From Podospora pseudocomata (taxonomy: Eukaryota > Ascomycota > Sordariomycetes > Sordariales > Podosporaceae): a DNA stretch of 64,000 nucleotides. Shown here one piece after another: positions 11,323-24,850 of the stretch (positions are counted from its first letter, which is position 1; each line of letters begins with the position of its first letter). The notes below the pieces were generated by a model. It saw only the letters and a list, made by a program, of their open reading frames with translations. It did not search any database and had not been told where the DNA came from. The translations under genes were made by a program, and so were the position numbers. The stretch spans positions 3,968,001 to 4,032,000 of the forward strand of contig NC_085891.1 in the NCBI RefSeq assembly GCF_035222375.1. The letters run 5' to 3'.

Positions 11323-14300
11323 ATCCTCGACCCGTGAAAACATCCATACCTTTTTCTTCTCCAAGTTGTCTACCTTGCCTGCTCCATGTGAGAAACTTGG
11401 GTTGCGTAGCTGGTGCGTTGCTGCGTCTTAGTCCCAGTCGCCGCAAATGCTGCTAATTTACTTTGTCCCTGGTCGACGTCGTTGTCTGTGTCTGGTGCCG
11501 TGCAAGGGGGCGCTGTGCCGCCGCGGTCGTTCTGTGCCCGCAGCTCAGAGCAGGTCAGGTACCTTACCTACTGTACTGAGGTACCTTCTGAGGTACAAAC
11601 CCACCCACTACTTGCAGCCTGCCCCACAGGGCTCCGACACCACCTCACTGGACCTCAGCCATGGAATCCTCGCTTGCCACTTGCACTGAACTTGGTTTGA
11701 TGCTTCTTCCAGCGTCTTCTTTCTCTCCTCGTCAACCATTCATAGGTTTGAGTTCAAAGGGACTCGCCGTTTACCGAGTATGGAGGACAAATAGGAAAAA
11801 GAGAGGCTACGACTGCCACGGCTGTGAACAGGCCTGGGCACAGTGGGGGAGGAGCGGGGGGAGGAGGGGGGGGTGGTGGAAGTCGTTCTTTTTTTTGTCC
11901 CTGTCCACGCATTTTGGCTTGGGGCGCGCACATCGCCCGGGCACCTCAGCCAAGCAACCCGGAAGCTCCCACCCATCAATTCGTTCGCTCCATCCCGCCG
12001 CAGCACGCTTTGTCCTCCACCATGCGTTGGAGGCTGGCACACCGGAGACACCACCACCAGAAAGAAGTAAGGCGGCCGGACTGTCCTATGGCTTTCTCAG
12101 CCTGGGCTGTTGAAAGATTGACTCCTCACTCAATCGATACTCAATGCCCTGTTCTGTTGATTTTACTTGTCTCCGGGTCACCTAGTGCGAGCCATGGCCA
12201 CCTCCATGCCTGAGGTGGGAGGGGGCAGGAAACACTGGAGGGAGGCGCACACCAAGGAGCAACCTGAAAGCAGCGACATGTCCGAGTAAGAAAGCCCGGA
12301 TCGCAGGGATTCCCAACGATTCAAAAGCCCCAACCCAAGCCCTTTTTTTTTTTGTCTCGCTCGAAACGGAGCATGTTTTTGTTATTTACAGTGCGCACTG
12401 TATGCGGTCGGTCGGTGGTCCATATTTCCTTATATATTGCCGCTAAAGAGTTTAGGGAAATGGCTGCAACAACCAGGTGTCATCCTCTCCCTCCGGCGTC
12501 TCCACTGGCGATCAGCGATTGATGATAGAAAAAAAAAAGGGGGCAATCGTGGTCCTCTTTTTCCCTCATCAAGTTCCATCTCAGTAATGGCTGACGAATA
12601 CGGTATGTACAGGTTGCCGACAACCCCTCGGCCCTCCTCTTTTCAGCACCGGGTCGGTCCATGTCATCATCGTTGCCATCAGAGTGTCCGTCATGATGCA
12701 ACAGACTAAACAAAGTCCAGACGACAACAGCCCGAGGGAGGGGGAGGCATCCAGACGCGCGTGATTATTCTTGTACCGTGTGCATTCATCTATCAATCTC
12801 TTTCCTGTCTTGGCTCTTTGCCCTGCCCTTGCTCAGCTGCCGCCTGTGTGACTGGCTGACGTACTGAGAAATGTTCCACCGTTCAATCATACCACTCACT
12901 GATTGAGAGTGCGAAACTATGTTGGGTTTTCTGGAACCCTGGCTTTAGGGGAGCCAGAAGAGAGAAAAAGGAGGGAGGGGGTGTGGATGTCCGCCGAGAT
13001 TTTTCTATGTATCTGGCCGTTTGAGCCGAAGAATCCTACACGCTTGGATTTGTTTCTGCAACACTGAAAGCAACAGGAATGGAATCATGCCGCACAGTGC
13101 GCCAGTCTGAGTCTGAGGGGTCTACACACTTGCCTGGTGCGCCTTGGGCCCAGCCCGGTACGAGTGGTAAAAAGAGAGATAGATCATAGGACTAAGCAGG
13201 CGGCTGCATAAAGCCCGGATGCACCATCCATTCCGCAAACACCACTTGTGACCCGGACACATTGATCAAGGGATTCCCATGATGGTGATGGCTGATGATC
13301 AAACCCCTGTCGACCTCCTCTCGGCAAGACACCGTCTCCTGCCATCGGCCACACCAAAAGGTGGTCAAGTGGTTATGGTAGGACAGCGCGGGGACCTCCC
13401 CAAACGTGGTTTATTATAGGCAAAGCCCCTCGAAACGGATGGTTCCAAAAACCCGTGGCGCCCACATAGACTCTCGCATTCTTGTGGCATCTGGCATCTG
13501 GCTGACTCGTAATGCCTTGAGCCACTGTCCTATCCTCATCAGTGTCATCGTGTCTTGAAGCAGGCTCTGATGACATGTCGACAAGCGCCAAACCGGAATC
13601 TGGGCGCCCTTTTTTTTTTTGGCGGTTCAGGGTTGGATCGGACTCCTGGCAAGCCTGGAACCTGGGGAGTGGAGTGGAGTGGCTTTATCCGTATTTCCAC
13701 TCAGCAGAGCATGACGGTGCAGGTAAGAGCCTTGATAAGAGCGCTGGCAAACCGGGAGAAGGGTACCAGACAGAGAGTCTCACGGCATCATCTTTCCCCT
13801 ATCAAAGGCCAAGCGACCAATCCTCCTCCAGGGGGGTGGGTGGGTGGGTTGGGACCCTTTCGTGCTCTGTGTCTGACATGCACACACGCTGCCAACAAAT
13901 ACAAGGGAGGTACACACAGGATCGGCCGAGTAGGTCAAAAAGTAAGCAACGGTCGTATCAACCCATTCTCGTGTAAAATCGACAAGAGGCGCAAGTCATC
14001 GTCGCATCCGTTTCCTACCTTGCCCAGTTCAGCTGCAAACTCCGTCCCCCGGTCTTGTCAAGTGGCTACACCATCAGAACGGAAACGGATGGTGAGGGGT
14101 CGTGATAGTCGTTTGCTCTCGGAATATCCGCATCAAACCCCGCCACAGAAAACTTTATCGGAGAGGCGGTTTTTTTTGTTGCCTTTCCCGGAATCTTTGG
14201 CTGCGGGAAATCAGAAAGTAAGCCAATAATAGCCTTTACTCAACAGCAAGGAGCGCCTCCCGAGGTTCGAAAGAAGCAAAGGAAAGGAGCACAATATCCG

Positions 14301-17300
14301 TGTCGGACACTTTGTACACATAGTGACGCCCATGCCTCGTGGACGGAAGCTCCGGGCGGGGCTTTCCGGCAACGAATCGTCCGGAGGTCCTCCGGAAGCC
14401 AAGCTGCACTTGGGTGTTCCGGGGAGCACAATATGAGGTGGATTTGGTTGGTTGCTGGGGAACTCACCACTGTTAGGGTGCATCACGAAGATGGCCATTT
14501 CTGACCCCAGGATTGGTCAGCTGCCTTTGCCTACCGACTCGTGCCCCCCAACAAGGCTGGAGCTTGTCGGACGGCCGCAGACGGAGCTGTTTGCGGATCG
14601 CTGCGTTTACTTGCTTTCCCATTTGCCTCTTTTTGCGGCCTTGTTGGTGGGACCGACTGTCGTAATCCCCCCTTCCAGGTTCCCCCGCTTCCAAAACTCG
14701 CTTCGCAGGCTTTGTCTAATGTAGGCTCGGTGCGGTGCGCCGTGAGGCGGCTGACATGCGAAACTGAACCGACAACAGCAGGTTTGTAGCGCAACGCCCG
14801 GTCCGCCAAAAGTCCTCTTGCCTCTCTGTTGCATTGGGGGGTCGTGTGTGTTCCGAGGAGCACCTCAGTCCTGCCGTCCGCCCAGTCAGCGGGGTGGGAG
14901 TGCCTCTGCTATTTTTCGCACTTGCTGCAGCCGAACTGTCAGAAACTCGAGGAGCTAGATGGATGCGTCTCCATGGGTGCGGAGCATGCCGCCCGAGAGA
15001 GTGGTTCATTGGGGGGTTCTGTTGAGCTTCGCTCTTCTGACCGGGAAGCATATTGCACCACATAAATTTGCAGATCGAGGTTACTGCTCTGGAACTAATA
15101 TCACATGTTGCCGCCTTCCCACCCCACTGGGGGGGAGAATCAATTAACGCGAGAATGGCGTTCCCCACTTGTCAGCGCGTGTGTCTCCCGCGTCAAAGCC
15201 CCACCTCCGTTCTTCGCACTGGCCAGTTTGATGAGACCAAGCAGGCCCATACGGCCGTGTCCGGAACACAGGATCGGGATCCCTCGGCGCCCACACAGCC
15301 CCCCCCCCCAACTTGCACACACCACAACGTCATATCCCTTGATCATCTCTCTCCGCCAACTTGGTTTGAAATGCAAGGGAACTAATAGGCAGTAGTCCTT
15401 GTTGTGTTCCATATTCCCGTTTCTTGCATATTCTGTGTCTGTTTTGTCTGGGACCCACTTGATGCCGCAAGGGCCTTGCGGTGTCACTATACGTACACCT
15501 GTGGCATTTCATAAGAGTCGAGTAGGTCAAGAAAGATTTGGGCTGATGAAACATTGAATAAAATATGTTTTGCATCAGCTTCCATGATTGGAAATAGCTA
15601 GATCAAACATTAAGAACAATACAAACAGCTGCCTTTCCAGAAGGACCATAATCGAGAGGTAGCCTCATGGTTGCTGGCTGGTTTGATGGGGAGTAAATGA
15701 ACAGCATGACTAAAACTGCAGGTTTGAATCAAAATCTGGCTGAACTCAATATCCTGTAGGTCATGTGGAAAAGTGATGATGTTCAGCAGAAATCCCATCA
15801 AAGAGCGTGTGCAGACAGAAGATAATAGCGAAGTAGGTAGGTAGTCGTCCGCCGATTTTCCAATGGACTGAAGGGCCAGGTATAAATTGGCATGCCTTAC
15901 TGAGCCTAGATAGAGAAATGTACTACTTGCTTTGACCTGACATCTTGAAGTGGCAGGACTTGTACAGAATTATATCCATAATACGCTAAGTAACTAGCTA
16001 CCTGCTCACGAAATTATGCCTACCGATCTGGACTGATTCTCGGATTATGGGCAACACTGTCACTGTGTTTGATTACGCCTCCCCCTTTTTGCTTGAAAGG
16101 ATCCTGGAGCTTTTGGGGTTGTGCTGCACAACTTAGTGGGTAGTTGATGATAGTCTCGCGGCGCATGATAAACCACTACATTGACCAGGTAGATCAACAT
16201 CTGTATTGATCACTAGCCGAACAACTAGGTACTGGAGTGGAAGTAACAAGACGAAAGCTGAGCCACAGAACCAAGCCAGACTGCTGATATTCAGGGTCTC
16301 AGCAAGCGGTGGCAAATGTCTGTCCCCTCCTGTTCGAGATGCAGGCACACAAGCTTCCAAAGAGCGCACTATTCGATCGATCTATCAACAACATGGCATG
16401 TCGTTGTCAACACAAGCACCAAGTGTCTCGGCACGTATCCATCGCACCACCCGAAGCAGAACATTTCCCGATGAGCAAAGGTTAGGTAGATCTAGATCCG
16501 ATTCGAACCGCCAACTGGCATCTAGCAGGCCAAATATAGCCACCAGAATGTTTCCAGAATTCGACAACCGGGTAGTTGTTATCCGGGGAGCATTTTCAGT
16601 CTGAAGGAAGCACACCAAGCCTGCTTCCGCACAACAAAGCCTCACTTTAACACCTCCTTTTTACCTGTATTAATCCATTGCCGGTCTGGAAAGAAGGGCG
16701 GTCTGAAAACGCACAGAAATATATCCCATCTGGAAAAGCCGCTCCTGTCATGTAGGAGATCAAGCCAAAACACAGAGAACGGCGTGTATGCGGCTCGTAC
16801 CCTTGTGGCGAATGGCCAAACCGCTCCTGCTACGTGTAAACCCATCCATCAATCGATTTGAAATTCCCTCCCCGCACAAAAAACATGGCCTTCAGGGTTA
16901 AGCCCTCTAGACCGGGTAACGTCTAAGTCGGTTTCATTGGGCAACACATTGGAGATAGACTGTGGCTTTTGCATCAAAACATTCGATGCAAGCTGTCAGC
17001 TTCAATAGGCCGCTGGCGACATCACTAGGTAGGCCACATAGTCCAGAGTTATTTGTTGCGATGTAACTCAGACCGACACGAATTGCCCATCCGTTGTTGT
17101 TTACCTTGCTTTCACCTACCATACATGCAGGAGCGGAGGCAAACCCAAACACTCGCCATCAGCCGTTGGAGGCACTTATGCTTCGGACAGCGTATGAGGC
17201 GGCAGACGGAAGCACAGCATGATGATCTGAGATGAAAGTGAACATTTACCCCTTTCCGATCCGATCACAACTTCTGGCGAACGTTTCAGAAAACTGGTTT

Positions 17301-19967
17301 ACATATCAGGGACAACAACAGACAGTAAATAGCGGGTCTTCCGGCCAACAACTCGACTCTGCCGTACGATACTGTGCTGCAGTTGCCTGACCCGAATGTT
17401 TGGGATGCAGACTGGGCTTCTGCTGACGAGTGGGTGGGACCTACACCACTGGTGCTATTTCCCACCTTGGCTGCCTCCAGCCTTGCTAGCGTTGGGGGCA
17501 ATGCTCTGTTGAGCATAGAACTACGTGTTGCTGAGGCTCTGCGTTTGAGTACCAACATCAATCGATACCCAAGGTCCCGTCTGCCGAGTATAAGCGAGCC
17601 ATCGTCAGGCTCGGTGGACACGAGACAGATGAGGCTCAGTCTCTCTCACCTTTGACAACATTTCTCTCATCCAGCTCGAATATGGATGCCATGGCTTTGG
17701 CCTACCTGGCCAGTCCTGTGCCCAAAGCTGACGCAAACGTGGAAAGATTTGCCCCTGTCGCTCAAGCAAAGTGCCAGCGAATAGCTCCACGTTAAAGCAG
17801 ATGATGAGCTCTCCCATGCGAGTATGCGGCAGACGGGGTGGAGTTTTGAAGCTGTGGAGCAAAGCCGTTTGGTACATGTATTCTCGTATGGAAGGAAGCC
17901 AAACAAGAGCCGCAGCTGCAGGCAGAAATCCCCGTACAAGATGCCTCACCCAACGCCGACGTAAATCATCATCGAGAGGATGAGGTGACATGCCGGAAAA
18001 GGGGGCGGGAAGGGCGATCCTATTAAGACTCTCCAGCATGTTGCCCGACTCCCCAACAGCCAACAGCCCTCACCGCCGGGTGAAGATAAGCAGGTATCAT
18101 GCATTGGTTTGGGAGATGAGAGCATGAGCAGCAGCCGCACGCCACCTGCATCCACGTAGAAAAACAGAGAGAAAGCAATGCCAAAATGACGTGTGGTCGT
18201 CTGCGATTCATCGAAAGCCAGCTTGCTCGCCTCCATATTGCGGATCGTCGCAGGGTCGGTCGGTGGAGACAAACAAATCGGCTGCACATGGCCGCATGAC
18301 GACGAGCAACAGGTTGGAAGCTGGGGAACTGTCTGTGGCCGCAGAGCAGAACCACTCCACTTTTGGCCGGCCGAAGAAGGCGGTCAAGAGGCATGTAAGT
18401 ATGTAAAGGTTCCGGAAGGATGGCGGCGGTCGAGATGCTTCCAGCAGAACCGATGTCGTCCAAACCGGGACTGAGGCATCGACAGGGAACAGCGTGGAGA
18501 AGGCCCGGCCCGCTCACCCCGCCCGCATGGGACACCCAAAGCTCGGGACCCGTCACCGAGACGGCCCGGGGTAGCATTGGGGGAGTCCACTTTCCATCTC
18601 AGTCTCTTCCGCATTCCTCATCCATCCCTAGTGAACATACAGTCCGGCAACCTGCTGGCATCCATGATGATGATGACGAGAAGAGAAGAAGGATCGCTTC
18701 AGGCCGCAAGCGTGGGTAGGACAAGGCTAGATGGATAGGCCGAAGATAGATTGCTGATCATGATCACCCTTCCTTCCTTCTCCGACTCTCTTTGGCAAGG
18801 TGCTAAAGGTGCTCCAGCACCGAGAAAAGGCTGCCTCCAGCATACCGATATGACGAGGGATGGAACAGGAAAAAGGCTGCATTGGTGCTTGTGACAGGCG
18901 AACCGAGACAATGGGGTCATTGGGCACCCAGCCAATTGCTTCTTTAAGCCATCGCGTTGCTGCGGACCGGGGGAGAATTTGGCGAGACTGGACACGTCGA
19001 AGGTCCAAAGTGAGGTGAAAAAAAAGCGACTGTCGTGGCCCAACGATGCCCAACGGCTTCCCGCACCGGCCCCCCTTTAGCCTAATCGGCGGCCGTGATT
19101 GGCAGGAGGTTGCATGCCGAGCACCCCACAGGTGCATGCACGGAGCCGCTGACGTCCATTTGGACGGAACGGGCAGCTAGGTACAGAATATCTTCCCATG
19201 CCTCTGTTTTGCGCTTCTGTGCCCCAGCTTTGAGCAAGTGCCGTCTCCAATCATGCTTGGAATGCAAATTTTCCCAACACGCTTCCTTCCCCTCTGGTGT
19301 GATTTGGTAATGGGTGGCAACCTTCTCTTCTGAAGTCCAGCCTTCTTGCTCTTTGCCCAACCGTCTCCGTCGTCGTCACGCCCGGGCTCAGCTCCCCTTC
19401 ACCGTGTCTCTGCCCAATGCCCGCCTACCCGTAGCCCATCTCGTGCCCGATTTGGCCGTTGGCGAGGCTGTCTAGCCACATTCAGGGTGAGTCACGTTGT
19501 TCGTGGTCCTCTTCATGGCCCTGTTATGCCAAACACCGCGGTGTCCGGTGAGGTACCTGTTTGATGCGGCCCTTGCCCCGGGAGCCGCCCATCCGCCCTG
19601 ACCCGCCCTCTGCTCTCAAAACCAAGCCGTCGTCCTGCACGCCCTAAACCTGCTCCGTCCCGCTTGCTTCCCCCTGAACTGCATCGACACCAAACCGTCT
19701 GGCTCCACGCGCACAACAAACAGCAATTCTCAGCCAAAATATTGAGAGTTTGACCCAGCAATGCCCGCTCGTGATACTGCTTCTTACCCAGACCACTACC
19801 ACGACGACCCAATAATCGCCCGAGAGTTTATTTGACTGATTGTTTTTTGATATTTGTTTAGGATATATACTACTTTTCACATCTGTCTCCACATAGCCCA
19901 TTATCCCATCCCATCCTGTAACTTGACCACGAAACACACAACACCACCGGCCATCATATCACCATCC

Positions 19968-22900
19968 ATGGAGAGAGAACGGCAATACCTCCGCCCGAGG
20001 GTAGGGGGCACTGTGACCCCGGGCTCTGACACCCGCCTGAACAGTCGGCCAGCCGAGTGGCCTGAGTGGGAAGGCCAGCAAGGTCGAGGAGATCAACAAC
20101 AGCAGCAGCAGCAGCAGCAGCAACAACCCAAGTCTATCCTCCGCAAGTCAGCCAGGCCATCGACAAGGCCACGCCGCAACTCGGACACGTCCGTCACATC
20201 TTCCAACATCCCCGGAGTGGGCGCCGGCAGTGACTCGGAGCTGGGGGTCAGACCCTCGCCCAGAGCCCACCACATCTCAGCTGCCTCCACGCCAACAGCA
20301 TCGCCGACAGCGTCGCCCATGCTCTCACCCTCTCTGCCGTCAGCCTCTACCAGCATCCTGCCTCGCAAGGTCCTGAAGGCCAAGTTCCCAGGGGTGCCTG
20401 CTGAACGACAAGGGACTGTGAACCTTCGGCCCTCCCGAGCCTCTTCTTCCACCTCCAACCTCCCACCCAGCTATCATGGGCCACCACCATCCGTGGCACG
20501 CAATGTGCTTTCCCCCCAGTTCATGCCTGATAATAACAGACAACTGGTTCACTCGGGTCATCACGAAGCCCGCCAGGAGCACTACGACCGCCCCGATCGG
20601 CGCGATTACCGCTCTGATCCAGACCCCGAAACCGAATCTGTTTCCTCCACCTCGGAGCTCTCGTCCACAACAGAAGCCACTACCGTCATCTCGGAATCCT
20701 CCGAGTCCTGCGAGAGTGATGTGACCACTACGGAGGCCAACACCCTTGCCAACACGGGCACCAGAACGCCCTCCGTTCGCTTCACACCCAGTGTTATCGG
20801 CTCTTCATCCAGTGTCGTTAGCTCTGTCGCGCCATCCAAGAATGCCCCCCCTCCTCCCAGCCGTAAGGTCGTCAGACACCGGGTTGGCGGGCCTCAACCA
20901 AGGCTCACATCTTCTGCCGACCGAAGTCTCACCGGCGGAGGTCGTATCAAGCTGCTCCCTTCCAGCGCACCCCCCGTCGACACCAGATACCAATGGGACC
21001 TGGAGCAACGCCAGCAGGACCTTGAGCGGAACATGATGCACAGGATCGAGCAACTGGAAGCCGAGACACGCGCCCTTCGTGAGAGCGAGGCCAAACTCAA
21101 GATGGACCTCGAAGACAGCGCCGCCCAGATATCCGCCACCATGCGAGAAAAGTCTATGGCTGAGGGTGAGCGCGATCTGGCTCGCAACGAGAGGGCTGCG
21201 CTTGAGAGGGAGCGTGAGCGTGAGCGTGAGCAGGAGCGCAGGAGCAGGGACGAACTTCTCTCCAAGCTTGACGCCCAAAAGGCGATCATCGACGAGTTCC
21301 GCAGCAACTCAGACCTCACCAAGGGCATCCTGGACGAAGTCGAAAAGGAACGCGACGTTGAACGCACCGACAAGGTTGAACTCTACGGCAAGCTCGAGGC
21401 CACCAAGCAAGTTATGGACGAGTTCAGGAACACGATGGACCTGCAAAGGGTCATGATCATGGAGGCTGAGCAGAGCCGTGACGACATCAGGGAGATCAAG
21501 GACAAGCTCGAAGTCAGGGTGCAGGATCTTGAGAGGGAGCTCGAGAAGCTCCACATCGACCGCAAGGAGCATGAGGATCTCTTGTCTCAACAGATCGTTG
21601 CTCTGGATGTTCGCAACAGTGCCCTCCTTGAGCAGCGTGACAACAGAGACAAGGAGATCGCGGAGCTGACGGCCATGCGGGATGCTATGAAAGAGGAGAC
21701 TGAAGCGCTCAAGGTTCGGGTGTCGGACTTGACTGCAGAGAAATTGGCCGCCGAGGAGGAACAGCAAAACATCAAGATTAAGGCCAGCGGGGAGCTGCAG
21801 GAGGTCAGAAGGGCAGCCGAGGAGGAGCAGCAGAGAATTACAGAGGCTGCAGAGGAGGAGCAGCAAAGGATCACCAAGGCGGCCGAGGAGGAGCAACAGA
21901 GAATTGCACAGGCTGCAGAGGAGGAGAGACGGAGGATCACACAGGCAGCCGAGGAGGCGGAGCAGGCTCTGAGAACGACATTTGCGGCCGACAGGGAGGC
22001 TCTTCAAAAGGAGATTGACGAGGGTCAGCAGCCGCTGCGGGCTCGCATCGAGGAGCTGGAAAAGGAGAGGGATGCGTTGGAAGCTGCCAAGGCTGCTTTG
22101 GAGCAAGAAAGGAGCGACCTGCAGTCGGCACTCAATACCGCCAACGAAGAAATTGCCGCTCTCAAAGCCCAAGTGAAGGAGCTGACACTGTCCGGTTCCG
22201 AACAGGCCACCAAGATTTCTGCTCTGGAGGAGGAGCTTGCATCAACCCAGACAGAGGTCAGCAGCCTCAAGGCCCGGATCGATGGTCTCGAGTCGGACAA
22301 GCTCGGCCTTCAGCAGAAGCTCTTGGATCTCCAGGTCGACCTTGGCGGCAAGCAAATTCAGATCGAGGCGCTCACAACCGACCTTGCCGGCTCTAAAGAG
22401 GCCAATATCTCTCTTGCCAGCCAGAAGATTGAGGTGGCCAACCACCTTAACACGGTGCAGGAGTATCTTGTCGCTGCCAGTGCCGAGATTGCACAGCTCA
22501 AGACGGAGAAGGACACGATCCAAGCCGAGGCGGACAAGGTTGCTGGCCTGATGAGTTCCAAGGCGGCACTCGAGGACAAGGTTGTGGATCTCGAGGGCAA
22601 GATCTCGACACTGGAGAGCAGGATTGCCGTGCTCCAGGCCGAAGCGGACAAGATCCCCGGCCTCACGGGCGAGAAGGAGGAGGCGTTGTGTCAAATCTCG
22701 CAGCTCGAAGGAAGGAGCGTCGATCTCCAAGTACGAATCGGTGAACTCCAAGCTGAGCTCTATGCCAGAACCACTGAACTGGAAGGTAAGCTGGCGCAGG
22801 TCCAATCTGAGGCGGACAAGGTCCCTACCATCGAGGCAGCCAAAATTGTTCTCGGAGGAAAGGTTTTAGAGCTTCAAGCCAAGGTTGTCGAGCTGCAGAC

Positions 22901-23505
22901 CGAGCTTGCCAAGGATCCAGATGCAGTGGCGGCGGCACTCAGAGTCGAGCTGGAGATCAAGAGTCAGGAGATCACGCGCCGGGTGGGTGAGATCACGGCA
23001 CTGACAGAGAGCAACTCGGCGCTGTCGGCCGAGCTTGGGGCCACCAAGCAGCAGCTCGAGACGTTGCACAGCTCCTACAACAGCATCACCGAGTCCTACA
23101 ACCAGGCAACCGAGCAGATCATCGAACTCCAGCACAAGGTTGAGAAGCTGACCCCCTCTTCGCGCCGGTCCAGCCGGTCCCGCAACGCCTCCCCGCAGAA
23201 GAAGGACAAGGAGAAGGACAGGGAAAAGGACAAGGAGTCCAGCAGCAGCAAGAAGGATAAGCAACGGGAACTTGTGGTGGTGCGCAACCCTGGCGACCGA
23301 GGAGGAGCACTGTCAGTCATGCTTCAAATCGCTGCCGCAATCTGAAGTTAACACAGGGCCCTCACTAACATGGGTTTACGTCTACAGGCATCTCGTCAGA
23401 AAAAGCGAAATAAAACGCAATTCTCGATCTTCAAGCGTTAACTCGACTCCCACTCCGAGCCCCCGCCATTCCGACGCTTCATTTGCCTCCTCGTCCAAAT
23501 GCTGA
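19968..23505 (+). CDS. Long coiled-coil protein
   Basis: I cannot name this protein. The model has two exons, 19968-23311 and 23388-23505 (1153 residues). The first 340 residues are disordered, rich in Ser and Pro, with a polyglutamine run near residue 45. From about residue 345 to 1060 the sequence is almost continuous heptad-type coiled coil rich in Glu, Lys, Leu and Gln. Within it, five 11-residue repeats of AAEEEQQRIT type occur at 21812-21976. The tail is basic and Ser-rich, with KDKEKDREKDKE. The last intron is inferred: a GTCAGT donor, CACTAAC branch site and TACAG acceptor join to a Ser-rich frame ending SPRHSDASFASSSKC. Without splicing the frame ends at 23345 (1125 residues). A structural role, for example in cytoskeleton or septum, is only a guess. 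Confidence 0.85.
21812..21976 (+). repeat. Five 33-bp coding repeats (11-residue units)
   Basis: Five consecutive 33-base units encode imperfect copies of AAEEEQQRITE, the last one diverged to AAEEAEQALRT. The 11-residue (hendecad) period predicts a weakly twisted or amphipathic helix inside the main coiled coil. Confidence 0.85.
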
Positions 23506-24850
23506 GCACGACACATGCCACGAGACCTCTCTACGCGGTCAACACTAACATACCACCACCATCATCATCATCACCACCATCATCACCACCATCATCACCA
23601 CCACCACCATCATCATCATCATCCACCGAACTGAAACAATGAATATACCGCTGAGCAGTCGGATACGAGTCCGATACAGAAGGAGGGACATGTTCTTTGG
23701 CGACCAACATCGGGCGGAAGTTTGCTTCTTTGTGTTTCTATCTCCGTGTTTTATTCTTTTCTCTTGCTTCACCATGTACTATCTCTTTCGCCGGAGAACC
23801 TCTGCCCTCTTGATCGACCATCTATTCGGCCATCAGCTTCATTGACTTTCGGCCTCGGCCCGGTTCAACAAAAGTCTTTTTGGGTCGACTGTCGTCTTTA
23901 TTTGTTTTAGTTTCTTTCTTCTTTTATCGGTTGGTTGTCTTGGAAAGGCGGGGTCGGGTTAACAGTCACAAGGGGGAGGTATCATTTGAATGGGGTTTGG
24001 CTGCTTTGCTTTAGTGTTTTGTTTTGGCTTTTTGCTTTTTGGTTTAGAATTTCTTGTAATGAGCGCACAGCTCCCTGTTTTATTGTTTTTGGTCATGACT
24101 TTTGTTACAGAGTTACGAGTCATGGCGTGATGCAATACTTGATGAGCATTTCAGATGGAAAGGAAAAATAGTAATCATATGCGCAGAGATGGGTGTGAGA
24201 TTTGGGCATAATTTCTCGTTTATGGGGAGGGAAGGGGGAGGAACCGAGGTGGCTGTGGCTGTTGATCCTGTGGCTGGGGAGAATTAATACACTGTTGGAA
24301 TATTTGTTCAGACTTGACCACGACTCTTCCATTCTCCAAATGGCCTTGAAACATGTCGATTCAAGTGAACATGATTATTCTCGGATCTTGGACTCCGAAG
24401 CAGTTTCCAATAACAGAATACCCGGATGCCCAGGATAGGGGTCAAAACACCCGCGAGAAATACGCACCAATAAGATGGGTTGTATTATTCAGGGCTGTGG
24501 AATATTAATATGGATGCCGATAGTGTGTCATTCCTCATGGCTCTGTAAATGCCCATCTCTACCGTTTTCGAGATGCAAAAACTTGCCGAGGGCGACGTCA
24601 TGTAGCCAGAATGTGATAAATACGGTGCTCCAAAGTCACATTTTTGGAGCGCATGACGCGGGCGAGCAAGTTGTTTACTTATCCTTGGACTCAGATCTGA
24701 ACGAAGATCACGTAGGGTGATTTATGATATTTAGCTTCGATATTGTGTCTGTTTTTTTGGTGCGTTTCGAGACGTCATTAAAGGTTTTCCTTTTCTTTTC
24801 TTGACCTCGGAAGTTTACATACCTACCTACCTAGAGAAAACACTTGTATC
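23506..24850. other. Intergenic region
   Basis: It contains the 3' region of the coiled-coil gene with a CAY array (listed separately) and, in the last 400 bases, an AT-richer stretch that is the likely promoter of the cytochrome gene. No gene seen. Confidence 0.6.
23552..23622. repeat. CAC/CAT trinucleotide array
   Basis: About 70 bases of mixed CAC and CAT triplets, probably in the 3' UTR of the coiled-coil gene. It reads as poly-His in one frame but has no start or gene context. Confidence 0.9.

Larger units (their letters stand above)
10644..19967. other. 9.3-kb gene-free region between divergent genes
   Basis: No open frame here reads like a protein. All are under about 230 codons, with skewed low-complexity composition and no family motif I recognise, and no tRNA or 5S rRNA was seen. 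It holds a 12-G run (10693-10704), a CAGC array (11069-11100), a purine-rich GAC/GAG stretch (11252-11322) and a cluster of GGTACCT-like motifs (about 11555-11600). Composition resembles the rest of the window, without an obvious AT-rich decayed element. It lies between the cyclin and coiled-coil genes, which diverge from it, so it may hold long promoters, leaders and non-coding transcripts. Confidence 0.55.

Noticed and set aside
14716-15168. Minus-strand open frame of 150 codons
   Set aside because: No recognisable domain and no splice context; typical of a GC-rich spacer frame.
16490-16530. GATTCGAACC, a reversed tRNA T-loop motif
   Set aside because: The neighbouring bases form no T stem or acceptor stem.
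17605-18577. Two overlapping minus-strand open frames of 152 and 184 codons
   Set aside because: Skewed composition, no family motif, and they overlap each other in different frames.
23552-23622. Poly-His frame from the CAC/CAT array
   Set aside because: A microsatellite after the stop codon of the coiled-coil gene, without its own gene signals.
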